In this document: positions 56,386 through 64,000 of the stretch, one piece after another | How positions within the stretch are numbered: position 1 is the first letter of the stretch | Layout: each line of letters starts with the position of its first letter | Origin: Burkholderia thailandensis E264 | Lineage (GTDB): Bacteria; Pseudomonadota; Gammaproteobacteria; Burkholderiales; Burkholderiaceae | DNA length: 64,000 nucleotides | NCBI RefSeq assembly: GCF_000012365.1 | Contig: NC_007651.1 | Coordinates: forward strand, 3,100,001 to 3,164,000 | Direction of reading: 5' to 3' | The notes under the pieces: model-generated | Told to the model about the DNA's origin: nothing | What the model saw: only the letters and a program-made list of their open reading frames with translations | The model's database searches: none | Position numbers and translations under genes: made by a program

Positions 56386-56652
56386 AGTCCTATGCCTACC
56401 CGTTAGTTTAAGCGGGAGACTGTGTCCGGAGATTCAGGGGGCCGTTCCAGCCGAGACGTTCCGATCTCTCGTTTCAGCGCTACCTCGACCGCGACTGCGT
56501 ATTCACGAGCAGTGAGTCCTCGACCTGGTTCAATCGGCAACTTCTTGCGTGTTTCCCGCAACATATTTCCGATCTCCGAAAGTATATTGGCTGTGATCGC
56601 AATGTGACTACGACGAAATAGCAGAAATTAAACGGCTGCGACTTCCATTTCG

Positions 56653-58251
56653 GTGGGGAATACGGTGATTCGGCGGGCACGAAAAAATCGAGCGGAAAAT
56701 AGCGACGGCACGGAACGTGCCGCGGCCTATGTGCGCATGTCCACTGAACACCAGCAGTATTCGACTGAAAACCAACGGGACGTAATCTTCGCGTTCGCCG
56801 CTGCACGGAATCTTGAAATCGTCAAAATTTACGCCGATGAAGGGAAAAGTGGGCTGCGACTCGAAGGCCGTGATCAGTTGAAAGCATTACTGCGTGATGT
56901 GGAATCAGGGCAGGCAGACTATTCCGTCGTCCTCGTGTACGACGTGAGCCGATGGGGCCGATTCCAGGATCCCGACGAGAGCGCGAGCTATGAAATTCGC
57001 TGCAAGCAGGCCGGCGTCCGAGTGTTGTACTGTGCAGAGCAGTTCGAGAATGACGGCAGCGCCGTATCCAGCATCATCAAAAATGTGAAGCGCACGATGG
57101 CCGGTGAGTACAGCCGCGAACTGAGCGTTAAGGTGCATGCCGGCCAAATGCGACTCATTCAGCTTGGCGTGAGGCAAGGTGGTCCGGCCGGCTATGGTCT
57201 GCGCCGCATGCTGATCGACCATACCGGTGCTCGGAAGGCTGAACTGAAACCTGGCGAGCACAAGTCAATCCAGACCGACCGCGTGATCCTGGTACCCGGC
57301 CCGGTCGAAGAAACTGATACTGTGCGCTGGATATACAAGGCATTCGTGGAAGATGGGCTGACCGAATCAGAAATCGCGGCCTTGCTCAATCGCGAGGGCA
57401 GACTCACGGATCGTGGAACCGCTTGGACACGTGGCACGGTTCACCAGATTCTGATCAATGACAAATACGTCGGTGACAATGTCTGGAATCGCACGTCCTT
57501 CAAGCTCAAGGAAGAACGGGTCAGAAATCCACCGGCTGCCTGGGCACGAGCAGCAGACGCATTCGATCCCATTGTCGACCGGCTGATCTTCAATGCTGCG
57601 CGCCAGATTATCCTCGCACGCTCTTACCGGCTCACCGACGAAGAAATGCTGGCTGCGTTACGCCGGGTACTGTTGCGACACGGCTACCTATCCGGCATTG
57701 TGATCGACGAGACAACGGACTGCCCTTCGAGCAGCGCGTTCGCCGGTCGTTTCGGCAGCCTGATCCGTACATATACCTTAATTGGCTATACCCCGGATCG
57801 GGACTACCGTTACCTCGAAATTAACCGCCGTCTGCGCGAACTGCATCCGAGCATCGTTTCGGATGCAATGAACGCCATGACAGCCGCTGGAGCGCGAATA
57901 GATCGGAACTCGACAACCGATCTGCTGCGGGTCAACGGTGAATTCACAGTTTCGCTTGCCCTGTGCCGATGTCGCACGACCAATGCTGGCACCAATCGCT
58001 GGCTTGTACGGTTCGATACCGCGCTGAAGCCCGACATCACGATCGCCGTACGTATGGCCCCCGACGCGCAGTCGATCCGAGACTACTACCTGCTTCCAGC
58101 CATCGACGTCTGGTCAGAACAGCTGCGCCTCGGCGACTACAACGAACAGGGCTTCGACGCTTACCGCTACGACGACCTATCGATGCTCGTCTATCTCGGC
58201 CGCCGAGTGCCGCTACGTGGAGGCAGTCATGAATGGCAACCAAGATTCTAA
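56653..58251 (+). CDS. Large serine recombinase
   Basis: The 532-residue protein has an N-terminal resolvase/invertase domain with the nucleophile in AAAYVRMSTEHQQYSTENQ, DEGKSGLRLEGRDQLKALLR and VLVYDVSRWGRFQDPDE. A recombinase domain follows (GPAGYGLRRMLID and MTVHQ-like GTVHQILINDKYVGDN), with a long C-terminal region without the usual zinc ribbon. This type travels with ParB-like partners on islands, as here. It could move or invert part of the element. The start may be the GTG at 56653 or the one at 56665, which has GGGG before it. Confidence 0.85.
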   Translation: MGNTVIRRARKNRAENSDGTERAAAYVRMSTEHQQYSTENQRDVIFAFAAARNLEIVKIYADEGKSGLRLEGRDQLKALLRDVESGQADYSVVLVYDVSRWGRFQDPDESASYEIRCKQAGVRVLYCAEQFENDGSAVSSIIKNVKRTMAGEYSRELSVKVHAGQMRLIQLGVRQGGPAGYGLRRMLIDHTGARKAELKPGEHKSIQTDRVILVPGPVEETDTVRWIYKAFVEDGLTESEIAALLNREGRLTDRGTAWTRGTVHQILINDKYVGDNVWNRTSFKLKEERVRNPPAAWARAADAFDPIVDRLIFNAARQIILARSYRLTDEEMLAALRRVLLRHGYLSGIVIDETTDCPSSSAFAGRFGSLIRTYTLIGYTPDRDYRYLEINRRLRELHPSIVSDAMNAMTAAGARIDRNSTTDLLRVNGEFTVSLALCRCRTTNAGTNRWLVRFDTALKPDITIAVRMAPDAQSIRDYYLLPAIDVWSEQLRLGDYNEQGFDAYRYDDLSMLVYLGRRVPLRGGSHEWQPRF

Positions 58252-58693
58252 ACCTGGGCCGCCTTCGTCGTCGGAGAAGATATTGCTAATTCCGGCTGAC
58301 CGGCTGCGCGTACTCAATCCGCGCACACGCAATCCCCTATTTTTTTCGCAACTGGTGGAGAACATCGCCGTGGTCGGGTTGAAGCGGCCAATCAGCGTGG
58401 CGCTTGGCGGGAAAGACAAGGAGGGCGACTGGTACGAGGTTCTATGCGGGCAGGGACGCCTTGAAGCCCTGAAGCATTTGGGAGAGACCATGATTCCGTG
58501 CTGCATTTTCGATGCGCCGGAAGTTGATCGATTCCTGATTTCATTGACCGAGAACATCGCACGCCGGCGGCATACGACCGAAGAACTGCTGAGCGGCATC
58601 CAAGTGCTGCGCGCCAAAGGATACAGCGCAGAGCAGATTGCCCGAAAAATCAATCTCGACGCCGATTGGGGGTATCCGGAATTTCGTGTGTGA
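58229..58693 (+). pseudogene. ParB/RepB-like nuclease-domain protein, truncated by IS256
   Basis: About 150 residues remain. The ParB N-terminal domain is clear: ILLIPADRLRVLNPRTRNPL, NIAVVGLKRPISVALGGKDK, WYEVLCGQGRLEALKHLGET and FLISLTENIARRRHTTEELL. Full-length relatives are about 300 residues; here the frame ends in the IS256 terminal repeat (last codons CGT GTG TGA). It overlaps the serine recombinase gene by 23 bp, with GGAGG before the ATG at 58229. In related modules a second ParB-like gene follows; it is missing here. Confidence 0.78.
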
Positions 58694-60009
58694 GGCGGGT
58701 TGAGATTCAGACTCCAATGTTGAATCGTTCCGGGTAAAGCAGTGCGAACTGAGTCATGGCACTCTTCCAATCGTGCCGGGAGCCGGTCCACTTGGCAACG
58801 ACGTTGCGCAGCGCCAGCCAGATCAGTTTGAGCGCGGCCTCGTCCGACGGGAAGTGGCCGCGCGCCTTGATGATCTTCCGAAGCTGCATGTGCAGCGACT
58901 CGATCGCGTTGGTCGTATATACAATTTTCCGGATGTCAGGCGCGAAGGCGTAGAACGGAATCACCTGATCCCAGGCTCGGCGCCAGAGCGCGGCAATCGG
59001 AGGGTATTTCGTACCCCACGGGCTCGTATCGAACGCTTCCAGCGCCACGGCGGCCGCTTCGGCCGACGGTGCCCGATAGACCTCCTTGAGCGCCGCTGCG
59101 ACCGATTTCCTGTCTTTCCAGCTGGCGAAGTCCAGTGAGTTCCGGATCAGATGCACGATGCAGGTCTGGACCGTCGTTTCCGGGAACACCGTGTTGATCG
59201 CTTCCGGGAAGCCCTTCAGGCCGTCGACCACGGCGATCAGGATATCCTGCACGCCGCGCAGCTTAAGGTCGTTCACCACCCGCAGCCAGAACTTGGCCCC
59301 CTCGGTCTGCTCGATCCAAAGGCCCAACACGTCGCGTGTGCCGTCGCGGCGCACGCCCAGCGCCAGGTAGATCGCCTTGTTGCGGACCACGCCTTCGTCG
59401 CGGATCTTGACTCGCAAGGCGTCGAAGAACACGACCGGGTACATCGGCTCGAGCGGCCGCTGCTGCCATTCGCGCACTTCGTCGATCACGGCATCGGTCA
59501 CCGTACTGATGAAGTCCGGCGACACCTCGATGCCGTACATCTCCAGCAGGAAACCCTGAATCTCCCGCACGCTCATGCCGCGTGCGTACATCGCGATGAT
59601 CTTGTCGTCAAAGCCGGTGAAGCGTCGCTCGCCCTTGGCGATCAGCACCGGATCGAAGGTGCCTTCTCGGTCGCGCGGAATCTCGACGTCGAGCAGGTCG
59701 TCGTCGGTCGTGATGCGCTTGCGGCTGGTGCCGTTGCGGTGGTTCGTGCGGCCTGCCGGCTTGGCATCGCCCTTCTCGTAGCCGAGGTGGTGGGTCAGTT
59801 CGCCGCCCAGCGCGCGTTCGAAGATTGCTTTCTTGAGCGCGGCGAGCTGCTCGTTGATCGTTGCCCGATCCAGCGTTCCGGGTACCAGTTGCTTGATCAG
59901 TTCCGGGTCCAGGTTCAAGCCCTTGCCCGGTTCAATCGTCACTTCTTCCTTGCGTTTGCGTGGCATAAAGTGGCTCCTTGGCCATCAGTTTATGCCTCAC
60001 ACACAAACA
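58684..60009. mobile_element. IS256-family insertion sequence, about 1.3 kb
   Basis: The terminal repeats share GTGTGTGAGGC: at the left end in TTCGTGTGTGAGGCGGG and at the right end as the complement of GCCTCACACACAAAC. One intact transposase gene lies between. The flanks GGAATTTC and AAACATTC are not equal, so no target duplication is seen and a deletion next to the element is likely. Confidence 0.83.
58707..59966 (-). CDS. IS256-family transposase
   Basis: The 419-residue mutator-type DDE transposase has VEIPRDREGTFDPVLIAKGE, MYARGMSVREIQGFLLEMYG, PVVFFDALRVKIRDEGVVRN with the first catalytic Asp, LIAVVDGLKGFPEAINTVFP with the second, and YTTNAIESLHMQLRKIIKAR with the Glu. It appears complete. 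Confidence 0.95.
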   Translation of the reverse strand: MPRKRKEEVTIEPGKGLNLDPELIKQLVPGTLDRATINEQLAALKKAIFERALGGELTHHLGYEKGDAKPAGRTNHRNGTSRKRITTDDDLLDVEIPRDREGTFDPVLIAKGERRFTGFDDKIIAMYARGMSVREIQGFLLEMYGIEVSPDFISTVTDAVIDEVREWQQRPLEPMYPVVFFDALRVKIRDEGVVRNKAIYLALGVRRDGTRDVLGLWIEQTEGAKFWLRVVNDLKLRGVQDILIAVVDGLKGFPEAINTVFPETTVQTCIVHLIRNSLDFASWKDRKSVAAALKEVYRAPSAEAAAVALEAFDTSPWGTKYPPIAALWRRAWDQVIPFYAFAPDIRKIVYTTNAIESLHMQLRKIIKARGHFPSDEAALKLIWLALRNVVAKWTGSRHDWKSAMTQFALLYPERFNIGV

Positions 60010-60493
60010 TTCGGATAGGCTCGCGTGAACTATTGAACATGGCTTGGCGACGTTGCGCTTCGCGAGCCGAGGACTCCCATTTCGCCATGTCAGCCAAAAG
60101 CGCCAGCCCTTCGTCGCGCGCCGCAGCGCTCTGCCAATAGGTTTCCCCTCGTCCAGTCGTCACGTCGAACCAGCGCAAGCGGTGACCTGCCGGTGTGTTG
60201 GCAATGTTCAAGCCAAGTATGTCGGCTGCTCGCGAGGTTCGAAATAGCTGTTTGAGAGAAGTTGCAGCAACCCTTGCCTCAAAAGCGGCAACATCCCCCA
60301 GCTCGCTGTCCGGCAGTACAACCAGGTCGAGCTCGTCATCCGAAATTTGGATGCAGTTGGCAACCATCTGTATCGTTTCGGATAAAGACAGAAAATTGCG
60401 ATAGAAAGACTCTTGCTCCCCCATCCTCTTCCGCTCACCTGCCTCTGCTCTAGCGGCAGCAATGCGTTCTTGTTGCGATTTTGTATCTGTCAT
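59990..60493 (-). CDS. Hypothetical protein cut at its C-terminus by IS256
   Basis: About 167 residues start at MTDTKSQQERIAAARAEAGE. The chain is helical at first, then has LDLVVLPDSELGDVAAFEAR and RLRWFDVTTGRGETYWQSAA. Its last codons (GTG TGT GAG GCA TAA) belong to the IS256 end, so the original protein was longer. No family is recognised. An alternative start 17 codons earlier at 60544 is possible. It lies between IS256 and the integrase remnant on the tRNA side. Confidence 0.58.
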   Translation of the reverse strand: MTDTKSQQERIAAARAEAGERKRMGEQESFYRNFLSLSETIQMVANCIQISDDELDLVVLPDSELGDVAAFEARVAATSLKQLFRTSRAADILGLNIANTPAGHRLRWFDVTTGRGETYWQSAAARDEGLALLADMAKWESSAREAQRRQAMFNSSREPIRMFVCEA

Positions 60494-60604
60494 GGCCCCG
60501 TCGTCGCATTGGAATAACTGACGGCGCCGGGTCGGCACCGTCACCCACGGATTTTACGTGTGCCAAACCAACAATGAGACGAGCTACGTTCAGCTACCGC
60601 CCGC

Positions 60605-60722
60605 CTACAGCCAGAGTCTCGGTCACATGGAACTCGATACCCGCCTGCTCCAGCATCCACGCCTCGATCTTGTCGCGCAACCGCGCTCGGCATTGCAAGC
60701 GCCTGTACGTGAGAGCAGCCGG
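60605..60722 (-). pseudogene. C-terminal remnant of a second tyrosine integrase
   Basis: A short minus-strand frame encodes LTYRRLQCRARLRDKIEAWM and then LEQAGIEFHVTETLAVGG before a TAG at 60605. It aligns with the end of the intact integrase of this island (HYRRRPLDLLRMWHDKIESW, then MLQQAGLDHL), including the tyrosine nucleophile, but the sequences clearly differ. The rest of the gene is gone. It sits about 110 bp from the tRNA 3' end. Confidence 0.75.
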
Positions 60723-60761
60723 TTCACATGGATTGGTTGCGATCCAGGTTGACCACAAATA

Positions 60762-60780
60762 CCTACACGTCGCCTACACG
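60762..60780 (+). repeat. Putative integrase arm-type site, right end
   Basis: CCTACACGTCGCCTACACG matches 12602-12620 in 17 of 19 bases, in the same orientation as the attachment repeats. It lies 57 bp inside the right attachment repeat. Confidence 0.4.
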
Positions 60781-60836
60781 AGCATGCCAACAGAGGATGG
60801 GAAATTCGAAAATTTCAGCCAATGTACTGATTTCAT

Positions 60837-60885
60837 TGGCCCGCCCTACACGATTCGAACGTGTGACCTACGGCTTAGAAGGCCG
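60837..60885. repeat. Right attachment repeat within tRNA-Arg
   Basis: This 49-bp segment forms the 3' part of the intact tRNA-Arg and equals 12425-12473. Integration here restores the tRNA, as is normal for tyrosine-integrase islands. Confidence 0.92.
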
Positions 60886-60913
60886 TTGCTCTATCCGACT
60901 GAGCTAAGGGCGG
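60837..60913 (-). tRNA. tRNA-Arg (anticodon UCU)
   Basis: The minus-strand sequence folds as a 77-nt tRNA with encoded CCA. The acceptor stem pairs CCGCCCT with AGGGCGG, followed by the discriminator G and CCA. The anticodon stem ACGGC/GCCGT closes the loop CTTCTAA, giving anticodon TCT (reads AGA). The T arm holds GTTCGAATC. It is the intact target gene of the island. Confidence 0.95.
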
Positions 60914-61083
60914 TCGCAAAGGAAGGAGAAGATCGCGGCAAACGCCGCGCTCATTGTCGCGGCGGGCTGTCGCAGACCACGGACAGCCATGAAAAATGCC
61001 CCGCAACGCACCCGGCAAAAACCGAGCCGGCAATTATACCCGATCGCTTCGCGGAAGCGATCGGAAATGCCAATGGCGGCAGA

Positions 61084-61914
61084 TCAAACCGGCTGCGCGT
61101 GGAACATGAACCAGCCGAGGCAGAACAGCCCCGCGAGCGCGCAGTACAGGCCGAACGACGCGAGCCGCCCGCGCCCTTCGAAATAGCGCATCAGAAAACG
61201 CACGCTCAGATACGCGGCGATCGCCGTCAGCACACCGCCCAGCAGCGCGTCGGCAAGCTGGTCGGGCGCGTGGAACAGTTTCGGCAATTCGAGCAGCCCC
61301 GCCGCGAAAATGATCGGCGTGCCGAGCAGGAACGAGAACTCCGCCGCCTTTTCCGCAGTGAGCCCGGCCGCGTTGCCGGCGATCATCGTCAGGCCGCTGC
61401 GCGAAAAACCCGGAATCAGTGCGCCCACCTGCGCGAGGCCAACGAAAAACGCCTGCTTGAACGTCAGCTTTTCGGGAGGCCGATGCGCGCGCGCCCGCTG
61501 GATGCGATCGCCGAGCCACAGCAGGATACCGTTGACGATCAACGCAACCGCGACAATCCTCAAATCGTGAAACACGCGTTCGATGCGCTTCTCGAGCAAC
61601 AGCCCGACGAGCCCCGCCGGAATCGTGCCGATGATGAGCGCCCACATCAAATGGCCCTCGTCGTTCTTGCGCCCGTTCAGCGAGGCGAAGAAGCCGGCGA
61701 TCAACGCAATCCAGCGCTCGCGGAAATACCACAGCAGCGCGAACGCGGTGCCGAGGTGCAACGCGACGAGGAACGGCAGCAGTTGCGGCGCGTGCTTGTC
61801 GATATGCATGCCGAACAACGCGGGCACGAGGAGCGTATGCCCGAGGCTGCTGACGGGAAAGAGTTCGGTGACGCCCTGCAGGACGCTCAGAAATACCAGA
61901 AACCAGAGGCTCAC
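61084..61914 (-). CDS. uppP: Undecaprenyl-diphosphatase UppP
   Basis: This 276-residue inner-membrane enzyme dephosphorylates undecaprenyl pyrophosphate, recycling the lipid carrier for peptidoglycan and O-antigen; extra copies give bacitracin resistance. The hallmark motifs are [20 protein letters not shown] near the start and [16 protein letters not shown] near residue 165. About eight membrane helices are visible. The length is normal. It is a core gene of the right flank. Confidence 0.95.
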   Translation of the reverse strand: MSLWFLVFLSVLQGVTELFPVSSLGHTLLVPALFGMHIDKHAPQLLPFLVALHLGTAFALLWYFRERWIALIAGFFASLNGRKNDEGHLMWALIIGTIPAGLVGLLLEKRIERVFHDLRIVAVALIVNGILLWLGDRIQRARAHRPPEKLTFKQAFFVGLAQVGALIPGFSRSGLTMIAGNAAGLTAEKAAEFSFLLGTPIIFAAGLLELPKLFHAPDQLADALLGGVLTAIAAYLSVRFLMRYFEGRGRLASFGLYCALAGLFCLGWFMFHAQPV

Positions 61915-62159
61915 GCGTCGGTCCTTTTATCGGAGAGGGTTAAGCGAGGAGAATCGACGGGAACGGCGTCGCGCAGATTGCCGCGCCGCCCGAAAAAACC
62001 GCGCCCCGATTATGCCGAGCGAGAATGACCGCGCCAAGGCGTTTGGCGCGAATCGGGTACCTGGCTAACAGCCAGATACACTTTTAATGCGAACGAAAGT
62101 AAATAGAAAGCAAACCGCCACGCACTGAGACAGCGCTTTCGGAACGAAAGGCGGCCGAA

Positions 62160-62246
62160 TCAGCGGCCGACTTTGTAGAAGAACAACACGGTGCTGCCCG
62201 TGAACATGCCGAACAGCGTGAGGGCCATCGCAGTTGCAAGATCCAT
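62160..62246 (-). CDS. Small membrane protein, 28 residues
   Basis: A short frame starts at an ATG at 62246 with AAGGAG about five bases upstream and encodes MDLATAMALTLFGMFTGSTV followed by LFFYKVGR. This gives one hydrophobic helix with a positive C-terminus, as in known bacterial small membrane proteins. The spacing and quality of the ribosome site and the clean single-helix profile argue that it is translated. It lies upstream of uppP on the same strand and downstream (divergent) of the epimerase gene. The function is unknown. Confidence 0.58.
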   Translation of the reverse strand: MDLATAMALTLFGMFTGSTVLFFYKVGR

Positions 62247-62496
62247 GCTCGCTCCTTGTTGGGACAGATCCGGCACGATCAACATGACCGGTCCGGGTCA
62301 TTATCCTTACAGCTTGCTGTTTTTGACATTCTCGGTTTCCCGCATGTGCGCCATGCACTCGGCGCCCGCCCGTGCTCACGACGAGCTTGCGCCGGCCGCA
62401 CGCCCGGTCGCCTGCCGCACCGATGCGCGCGCCCCGCGGCGCGGCGATTCCGCTATCCTTGGCGACCTACCTTGGAAAACCTCGACGCCTGCCACC

Positions 62497-63405
62497 ATGC
62501 CCTCTTTCCAGAATCAGGACATCCTCGAACTCACCGACGGCGCATCGCTCGCACGCATCGCGCCCGAAGCGGGCGGCCGGCTGCTGTCATGGAGTATCGG
62601 CGACGCGAGCATCGTCTTCTGGCCCGATGCCGCAGACTGGTCCAATCCCGCGAAGATCCGCGGCGGCAATCCGCTACTGTTCCCGTTTCTCGGCCGGCAT
62701 CGAGTGGACGGGCGGATCGGTTTCTGGCGCGACGGCGCGGGTGTCGTGCGCGAACTGCCGATGCACGGCTTCGCGCGCGATCTGCCGTTCGACTCGCAAG
62801 CGGACGCCGACGGTCGCGGCGTCACGCTGTCGCTACACGGCAGCGAGCGCACGCATGCCGGCTACCCATTCGAATTCCGCTTCGCCGCACGCTACCGGCT
62901 CGTCGACGAGCGCACGCTCGACGTCGCGCTCTCCACGACCAATCTCGGCGACGCACCGCTGCCGCACTACCCGGGCCATCATTTCTATTTCGCGCTGCCG
63001 CACGCCGAGCGTGCGTCGACCGTGCTCGAGTTGCCGCCGACTCGGCGGCGCCGCCAGCTCGACGACGGCTCGATCAGCGCCCCCGAACCCGGATCATCGC
63101 GCTATACGCTCGACGATCCGGCCATCCTCGACCGCTTCCACTGCCTAGACGGCATTCCCGCCGAGCCGGTGCGCGTGCTGATGCCCGGCCGCCGGCACGC
63201 GATCGAGATCGACCTGAACCGTCCGGGCTCGGTGCCGTGGTACGCGGTGACGACCTGGACCGAAGCACCCGGATCGAACTTCTATTGCATCGAGCCATGG
63301 CTCGGCCTGCCTGACGCGATTCACAACGGCCTTGGCCTGCGGCATGTCGCGCCCGGCGCGACGGAAACCGCCGCGCTGCGCATTCGCGTGACGCCGCTCG
63401 CCTGA
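62497..63405 (+). CDS. Aldose 1-epimerase family protein
   Basis: The 302-residue protein has the galactose-mutarotase fold: RIAPEAGGRLLSWSI near the start, GGNPLLFPFLGRHRVDGR with the substrate-binding Arg, MHGFARDLPF with the catalytic His, YPGHHFYFALP, and NFYCIEPWLGLPDAIHNGLG with the general-base Glu. It interconverts the anomers of hexoses or hexose phosphates; the exact sugar is not readable. The ATG at 62497 was chosen because the domain starts right after it; the frame extends upstream without protein-like sequence. Confidence 0.88.
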   Translation: MPSFQNQDILELTDGASLARIAPEAGGRLLSWSIGDASIVFWPDAADWSNPAKIRGGNPLLFPFLGRHRVDGRIGFWRDGAGVVRELPMHGFARDLPFDSQADADGRGVTLSLHGSERTHAGYPFEFRFAARYRLVDERTLDVALSTTNLGDAPLPHYPGHHFYFALPHAERASTVLELPPTRRRRQLDDGSISAPEPGSSRYTLDDPAILDRFHCLDGIPAEPVRVLMPGRRHAIEIDLNRPGSVPWYAVTTWTEAPGSNFYCIEPWLGLPDAIHNGLGLRHVAPGATETAALRIRVTPLA

Positions 63406-63624
63406 CGCGCCCGGCCGGCGTCGGCGCGCGCCCGCACGATGCGGCGCGGCTCCCCTCGCGAGCGTCTGCCGCGCCGCCCCGCCTCACCCGCACGCATCCT
63501 TCCACGCAAGCCCTTCCGACGCCGATGCTGGCCCGAAACGGCGAGGCCCGTACCGAACCCGTTAAAATTAGACGTTTTTGTATCCGCCGCCGCGCACCGT
63601 CGCGGCGGCGCCTTGCGAGGTTCA

Positions 63625-64000
63625 ATGTTTCTGAAAACAACGAGACGACTCGTCGTCGCATCGCTTGCCGCGCTGCTCGCCGCGTGCGGCTCGACGCCCG
63701 TCGGTCCCGGCTTCTACCGGGTCGAGCGCGGCGACACGCTCTCCAAGATCGCGCGATCGAACCGCCAGTCGGTCGCGAACATCGTCCGCTGGAACCAGAT
63801 CACGAATCCCGACGCGATCGAAGTCGGTCAAGTACTGCGCATCGCGCCGCCGCCCGGCTCCGCGTCGACGCCGGGCACGACGAGCGCATCGCGTAGCCCG
63901 AGTCGCCCGGCGCCCTCGTCGCCCGCCACATCGTCCGCGCCTTCCGTGAAGCCCGCGTCGAGCATCTCACTCGTCTGGCCCGCCGCCGGCAACGTGATCC
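63625..64000 (+). CDS. NlpD-type LysM lipoprotein (runs off the window)
   Basis: The first 125 residues are visible. A lipoprotein signal peptide (MFLKTTRRLVVASLAALLAA, lipobox LLAAC) is followed by a LysM domain with YRVERGDTLSKIARSNRQSV and NPDAIEVGQVLRI, then a Ser/Pro-rich linker and the start of a further domain (SLVWPAAGNVI), which is how the peptidase M23 domain of NlpD-like cell-division activators begins. The frame is open to the window end. Whether this is NlpD itself (next to rpoS) cannot be told. Confidence 0.87.
   Translation, partial: MFLKTTRRLVVASLAALLAACGSTPVGPGFYRVERGDTLSKIARSNRQSVANIVRWNQITNPDAIEVGQVLRIAPPPGSASTPGTTSASRSPSRPAPSSPATSSAPSVKPASSISLVWPAAGNVI

Larger units (their letters stand above)
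55123..56440. mobile_element. IS3-family insertion sequence, about 1.3 kb
   Basis: The ends are imperfect inverted repeats: CCCTGTAATCCCGGACACAG at 55123-55142 and CTGTGTCCGGAGATTCAGGG at the right end (56420-56439). Two overlapping minus-strand genes, orfA and orfB, are present and look intact. The exact outer bases and the short target duplication could not be fixed by eye. Confidence 0.82.
54870..56564 (-). pseudogene. Small helix-turn-helix-like gene split by IS3
   Basis: The gene can be reassembled across the IS3 copy. The first part (56564 to about 56441) encodes MLRETRKKLPIEPGRGLTAR and then EYAVAVEVALKREIGTSRLER; it starts at an ATG with CGGAG in front. The second part (about 55122 to 54870) continues with QFHRHAVKTLARMTHASERT and VQNWLSGVRGPNGVHLILLA. 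Together this gives a protein of about 126 residues with an HTH-like segment (TLARMTHASERTVQNWLSG), typical of small regulators on mobile elements. As it stands, the reading frame is broken by the insertion and the regulator is probably inactive. Confidence 0.72.

Overview
The window reads as chromosome of a Burkholderia, most likely of the pseudomallei/thailandensis group. The basis is GC-rich codon use in the flanks, a T6SS fragment, a PHB depolymerase, a Burkholderia-type H-NS protein and a contact-dependent inhibition locus in the Burkholderia order bcpA-bcpI-bcpO-bcpB. The species is inferred, not proven.

Left flank (1-12424). A T6SS fragment comes first: the start of a vgrG, a PAAR tip protein, a membrane protein with a ketosynthase-like region, and tssF without its usual partners. 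Next are a decayed IS110 transposase, a small conserved-looking gene, a secreted PHB depolymerase-type esterase, an H-NS-like protein, and an MHS transporter with a LysR regulator. From about 8960 to 12424 the DNA is clearly richer in A+T than the rest of the flank.

Genomic island (12425-60885, about 48.4 kb). It lies between perfect 49-bp direct repeats that are the 3' end of tRNA-Arg(UCU). The intact tRNA is at the right end. A full tyrosine integrase sits at the left end, and a degenerate integrase C-terminus survives beside the tRNA. Cargo from left to right: a GNAT enzyme; a Gabija-like pair (OLD nuclease plus UvrD-like helicase); a complete bcpAIOB locus with a small extra gene; a mobile-element core (DUF932, YqaJ-type exonuclease, Gp3-like protein, DUF4942, small proteins and XRE regulators); a zinc-ribbon methyltransferase; a lipoprotein ending in an IS66 copy; a large defence operon; an IS3 copy inside a small regulator-like gene; a large serine recombinase with a ParB-like gene cut by IS256; and a second gene cut by the same IS256.

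The defence operon (44675-54317, minus strand) is the most interesting part. In transcription order it runs hsdM, hsdS, an Abi_C/HEPN-like gene, hsdR, a GHKL ATPase joined to a PD-(D/E)XK-type nuclease, and a GIY-YIG protein. The first four genes overlap by a few bases, so they are probably translated together. With the Gabija-like pair and the CDI locus, the island carries at least three separate conflict systems.

Right flank (60914-64000). This is ordinary core chromosome: uppP, a 28-residue membrane peptide gene with a good ribosome binding site, an aldose 1-epimerase-family gene, and the start of a LysM lipoprotein of the NlpD type that runs off the window.
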